Shown in pieces: positions 6,036-8,514 of a DNA stretch of 8,514 bases. The notes beneath the pieces are model-generated. The model worked only from the letters and a program-made list of their open reading frames with translations. It made no database searches and was not told the origin of the DNA. Every line of letters begins with the position of its first letter. Positions within the stretch are counted from its first letter, which is position 1. The DNA is taken from the NCBI GenBank assembly GCA_022615805.1, contig JAKEGO010000082.1:1-8514 (forward strand), given 5' to 3'. The DNA is from Thermoplasmata archaeon (lineage in GTDB: Archaea; Thermoplasmatota; JAKEGO01). The position numbers and the translations under genes are program-made.

Positions 6036-7350
6036 CGATACACCTGGCTGGCCGGTTCAATGGCATAGTGAGATGTCGCTGCGCCGACGGCGCGGCCTCG
6101 TACCATCCTTTCTGGGGGCCACCGGCACGTACCCTCGGTGCCGCTTCCCTGGCGACCCTGGAGCCGCATCTCGGGCACCGGTACCCCGCATCCCTTCCCC
6201 GCGACTTCATGCGCACGCGACAGGATTTGCATGTAGGGTTCTCGACTTTGATATACCTATCGACCGCCTCGCGGACGAGGAGCTTCTCGAGGTTGATCGT
6301 CATCGGCCCATCGCGGACCGCGCCCACCGCCGTGACCGCATCGCCGGGGACGAGGGAGCCCACGACATCCCTCAGGGCTCCGGTGGGCTCGAAGGCGGCC
6401 AGGTCGATGGAGCCCGTCCCGTCGGCCATCGCCGCGATGACGTGCCCGCCCGGACCCCTGACCGGGGGCCTCGCGACCGTCCCATCGAGCCTGACCGTGA
6501 TCATCGACCGGGCCAAGGAAACGGACGCGATGTCGACGACGTGGTCGTCGGTGGCGTGGTTCGTCGCCCACACGATCCGCCCGGACGGCTCCTCCGAGGG
6601 GATGGACGCGAGCGCCATGGCGGCGGGCACGGGGTCGTTGGCCCTGACGCCCATGAGAACGGGGCACGGAGTGTTCGGGACGGCCATCACCCGCCCGGTC
6701 GCGGGGTCGCTCGTGCTGAAGGTGCCGTACCTCCCGTCCACGGTCCGGGCGGCCTCCAGGTCGACCTCCCTCCGGGTCCCCCACCGCTCCCTGCGCCGGT
6801 ATGCGGTCGCCTCGTAGGTCACGTCCGAGGCGGGCCATGCGATCGCCGCGGCGGCACCGATCACACCGCGGCCGCCGTTCCACCCGCGGTGGGACGCGCT
6901 CAGCGCGTCGAGGGCCGCCTCGACGTCGGCGAGCTCGACGACGTCGCGCACGGCGTTCCAGTAGAGGGCGGGCGGCAATGGTGACGGGGAGACGACGAGA
7001 CCCGGACGCGTCTCCGGATGGTCGACGGCCAGTTCCTCGACGAGCCCCGAGGCGGCATGTAGGACGTCGTCGACGTGGGCGCCGGGCTGCTCGACCGAAG
7101 CTCGCGGGAAGGAGACGATGTCCGCGCCGTCGATGGCGCCGACCCGCTCCGGCGTTCCGTCGCCGATGCCAAGCACCAGGGAGACGGCGCCGTTCCCGCG
7201 GGTCTTCCACGGCACGTTGGGATTGAGCCTGACGAGCCTGGGGTGGCCGATGACGTCGAGGTCCATCTCGGACGCGAGCAGCGCCGCCATCCGAAGGCCC
7301 AGGTAGGTGGTGCACATGCCATCCGGAGAATCGGTGTCGTCCACCCCCAC
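5986..7350 (-). CDS. tiaS: tRNA(Ile2) 2-agmatinylcytidine synthetase TiaS
   Basis: Known: TiaS joins agmatine to C2 of cytidine-34 of tRNA-Ile(CAU) at the cost of ATP, so that the tRNA reads AUA and not AUG. It is essential in archaea. ATA codons occur in the neighbouring genes, so the function is needed here. Seen: 454 aa, the usual size. Residues 3-18 carry the signature DDTDSPDGMCTTYLG; KTRGNGAV is at 49-56, an NHATDDH motif at 264-270, an OB-fold-like segment at about 285-350, and a zinc ribbon with C374, C377, C392 and C395. The family-typical ending GWYEAAPSAQRHLTMPLNR is at 415-433. The last 20 residues overlap the polC start and are probably not conserved. Start: GTG at 7350 is the only in-frame start that keeps the signature intact, but it is poorly spaced from any Shine-Dalgarno. 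It lies 9 bases after rqcH. Confidence 0.95.
   Translation of the reverse strand: MGVDDTDSPDGMCTTYLGLRMAALLASEMDLDVIGHPRLVRLNPNVPWKTRGNGAVSLVLGIGDGTPERVGAIDGADIVSFPRASVEQPGAHVDDVLHAASGLVEELAVDHPETRPGLVVSPSPLPPALYWNAVRDVVELADVEAALDALSASHRGWNGGRGVIGAAAAIAWPASDVTYEATAYRRRERWGTRREVDLEAARTVDGRYGTFSTSDPATGRVMAVPNTPCPVLMGVRANDPVPAAMALASIPSEEPSGRIVWATNHATDDHVVDIASVSLARSMITVRLDGTVARPPVRGPGGHVIAAMADGTGSIDLAAFEPTGALRDVVGSLVPGDAVTAVGAVRDGPMTINLEKLLVREAVDRYIKVENPTCKSCRVRMKSRGRDAGYRCPRCGSRVAREAAPRVRAGGPQKGWYEAAPSAQRHLTMPLNRPARCIDGGVLRGHRGGGPEDL
6041..6045 (-). promoter_or_regulatory. Shine-Dalgarno for polC inside tiaS
   Basis: AGGTG (minus strand) lies 5 bases before the DP2 ATG at 6035 and within the tiaS coding region. 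It matches the inner part of the archaeal GGAGGTGA consensus and supports both the chosen start and direct initiation on the polycistronic message. Confidence 0.6.
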
Positions 7351-7372
7351 GAGGATGCGTCATCCCTCCCTC
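7350..7372 (-). promoter_or_regulatory. rqcH stop / tiaS start junction with misplaced start signals
   Basis: Reading the minus strand, GAGGGAGGG (7364-7372) is followed at once by ATGA (7363-7360). The TGA ends rqcH, and the ATG has a usable Shine-Dalgarno (GAGG, 5 bases away) but is one base out of frame with tiaS. The tiaS frame is the same as that of rqcH and reads R-I-L-V-G-V-DDTDS directly after the TGA. Its first in-frame start is the GTG at 7350, 14 bases from the nearest GGAGG. See the finding on this junction. Confidence 0.55.
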
Positions 7373-8514
7373 GACACGATCCGGAAATCGCCCGGAAGCG
7401 CCCGCGAGACCTCGTCCACCGGCGAGGCGAGGAAGTCCGCGACCTCCGAGCACTTCTCGCGGGGCGTGTCGCCGGGCTCCAGCACGATGAAGCGCCTGGT
7501 CAACGGGGCGACCCCCTGGCGGGACGCGGCGACGACCTTCTCCTTCCCCTCCACGACAATGACGCCGACGCAGCACTGCACCGCGATGTGGTGCTCGAAG
7601 TTGCGCTTCCCGCGGACGATGAAACCCCCCTTGGGGAGATACTCGCCGGACTCCGGCGTCCTCGACACCTGGTCAGGGAGGACCCAGTAGGCCGGAACGC
7701 TGCCGAGGCCGCCGCTCCACGCCTTCGAATGGATGGCCGCGAAGGAGCACGCCTCCCTGAGCTCGCCCTCGGACGCGGATGCGCCTCCCTTGAGGACGCA
7801 GGAGGGGGCGCCGTGGACGTCGGCGTGGACGAAGATGTCGCCGTCCTTGAGGTGGCGGCGGACCAGTTCCTCGTTGGTCCTCGCGTCGCGGCCCGCCAGG
7901 AGGAGGCGCCCTCCGGTCGTCATCGTCCACTTGAACTTCTCGTACCAGAAGTCGCGGGTGTACCTGCGGCGCGGCACCGCACGGACCGGGGAGAGGTCCT
8001 TCCGGGCCCTCACCGCTGCTATCGCCCTCTCCGCGCCGTCGGCCTTCCCCCTGAGGCGCTTGGCCCTGTCGTACAGGCGGGCGACGTTGCGGTTGACGTC
8101 GTCGGCGATCTCCATCCCGACCCATCGGTCCGTCCCGGGTACCTGCACCTCGATCCACCCGAAATCCGGGAGCGGCCGGACGTGGGGGGGGAGCTTCGGC
8201 GCGATCGTGGCCCAGTCGCCCGGCCCCTTCAGCGCCGCGTTGGCGGCCTCGAGGGCCGACGCGAAATGCAGGTAGTGCTCGTAAACGACGTCCCCCGTGG
8301 CCGCGAGCTCGTCGGCCTCGCGCCTGAAGGCCTTGAGCGATTCGCGCTGCCTCGCCGCGATGCGGGCCCTGTGGTCATCCCGCACCACCGCCGTCGACAT
8401 CTCGGCGGGCGCCGCGGTGTCGAAGAAGAGGGCGAGCGCCCCGGTGGACGTCGCGGCCGGGTCTCGGTCCAGTCCGGCGTGGTCGGCGGGCAGGAGGGGC
8501 GCGGCGTCGACCGG
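7360..8514 (-). CDS. rqcH: NFACT/RqcH-family ribosome-associated quality control protein; 5' partial
   Basis: Known: RqcH/NEMF/Rqc2 proteins bind the 50S subunit carrying a stalled peptidyl-tRNA and, in bacteria and archaea, add C-terminal alanine tails. They consist of NFACT-N, HhH, coiled-coil and NFACT-R. Seen: 384 residues of the C-terminal part, with the frame open to the right edge, so the Met at 8400 is internal. Numbering from the edge, residues about 25-180 cover the end of the linker and the coiled-coil middle (for example VNRNVARLYDRAKRLRGK). NFACT-R begins with WYEKFKW (190-196) and continues with GRDARTNEELV (208-218), HADVHGAPS (230-238), YWVLPDQV (276-283) and SGEYLPKGGFIVRGKRN (289-305). 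The catalytic-region NFACT-N lies outside the window. It is the first visible gene of the operon, and its TGA is 9 bases from tiaS. Family assignment is firm; Ala-tailing activity is inferred from homologues. Confidence 0.93.
   Translation of the reverse strand, partial: PVDAAPLLPADHAGLDRDPAATSTGALALFFDTAAPAEMSTAVVRDDHRARIAARQRESLKAFRREADELAATGDVVYEHYLHFASALEAANAALKGPGDWATIAPKLPPHVRPLPDFGWIEVQVPGTDRWVGMEIADDVNRNVARLYDRAKRLRGKADGAERAIAAVRARKDLSPVRAVPRRRYTRDFWYEKFKWTMTTGGRLLLAGRDARTNEELVRRHLKDGDIFVHADVHGAPSCVLKGGASASEGELREACSFAAIHSKAWSGGLGSVPAYWVLPDQVSRTPESGEYLPKGGFIVRGKRNFEHHIAVQCCVGVIVVEGKEKVVAASRQGVAPLTRRFIVLEPGDTPREKCSEVADFLASPVDEVSRALPGDFRIVSREG

Noticed and set aside
3765..6068. 767-codon open frame on the plus strand, antisense to polC
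   Set aside because: Its product is rich in Arg/Glu/Asp/Gly with no recognisable domain. It mirrors the codon structure of a G+C-rich gene on the other strand, and DP2 on the minus strand is unmistakable.
6240..6262. A/T-richer patch with GATATACC inside tiaS as an internal promoter for polC
   Set aside because: It encodes the conserved Y-I-K-V-E-N segment before the zinc ribbon and lies more than 200 bases from the polC start, so coding constraint explains it.
6257..7576. 439-codon minus-strand frame spanning the rqcH/tiaS junction and starting MLRRRHCRGG
   Set aside because: It is the +1 shadow of tiaS, Arg-rich throughout. The out-of-frame ATG at 7363 lies in it, but all TiaS motifs are in the other frame.
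1..8514. CRISPR array, tRNA, insertion sequence or phage remnant
   Set aside because: No regularly spaced direct repeats, cloverleaf sequence, transposase motif or terminal inverted repeats were seen on either strand. Coverage by confident genes is nearly complete.

Overview
The window looks like a G+C-rich archaeal chromosome segment. It encodes the large subunit of the archaea-specific DNA polymerase D (DP2) and the archaea-specific tRNA-Ile2 agmatidine synthetase TiaS. PolD rules out most Crenarchaeota. The two-component proteins, an archaeal pilin-type N-terminus and heavy AGG/GTC/CTC codon use fit a euryarchaeal lineage, perhaps a Thermoplasmata-class or methanogen-related organism, but the exact lineage is an inference from style only. 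No tRNA, rRNA, CRISPR array, insertion sequence or phage gene was seen.

Left part (1-2542, plus strand). The first gene runs off the left edge. What is visible is a tandem receiver (REC-REC) tail, most likely the C-terminus of a large hybrid histidine kinase. It overlaps by one base (TGATG) with a second gene encoding a REC domain joined to a cysteine-bearing output domain, so the two are almost certainly co-translated parts of one phosphorelay. About 250 bases without a confident gene follow; they hold a 51-codon open frame of doubtful status and, at their end, an archaeal TATA box. That promoter serves a small membrane-anchored, pilin-like exported protein of unknown role. The pilin-like gene ends 13 bases from the end of the opposing operon.

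Right part (2556-8514, minus strand). Three tightly packed genes read right to left: an NFACT/RqcH-family ribosome quality-control protein (5' end beyond the right edge), tiaS and polC (DP2). The rqcH-tiaS gap is 9 bases, and tiaS and polC overlap by 50 bases. They look like one operon linking translation quality control, AUA-codon decoding and the replicative polymerase. Its promoter must lie to the right of the window.

The genes are mostly recognisable housekeeping or signalling families, and I found no new defence or mobile system. The points most worth a second look are the Cys-rich output domain of the second gene, the irregular rqcH/tiaS junction, the acidic low-complexity insertion and C-terminal PIP-like tail of DP2, and the calcium-loop-like motif in the pilin-like protein.
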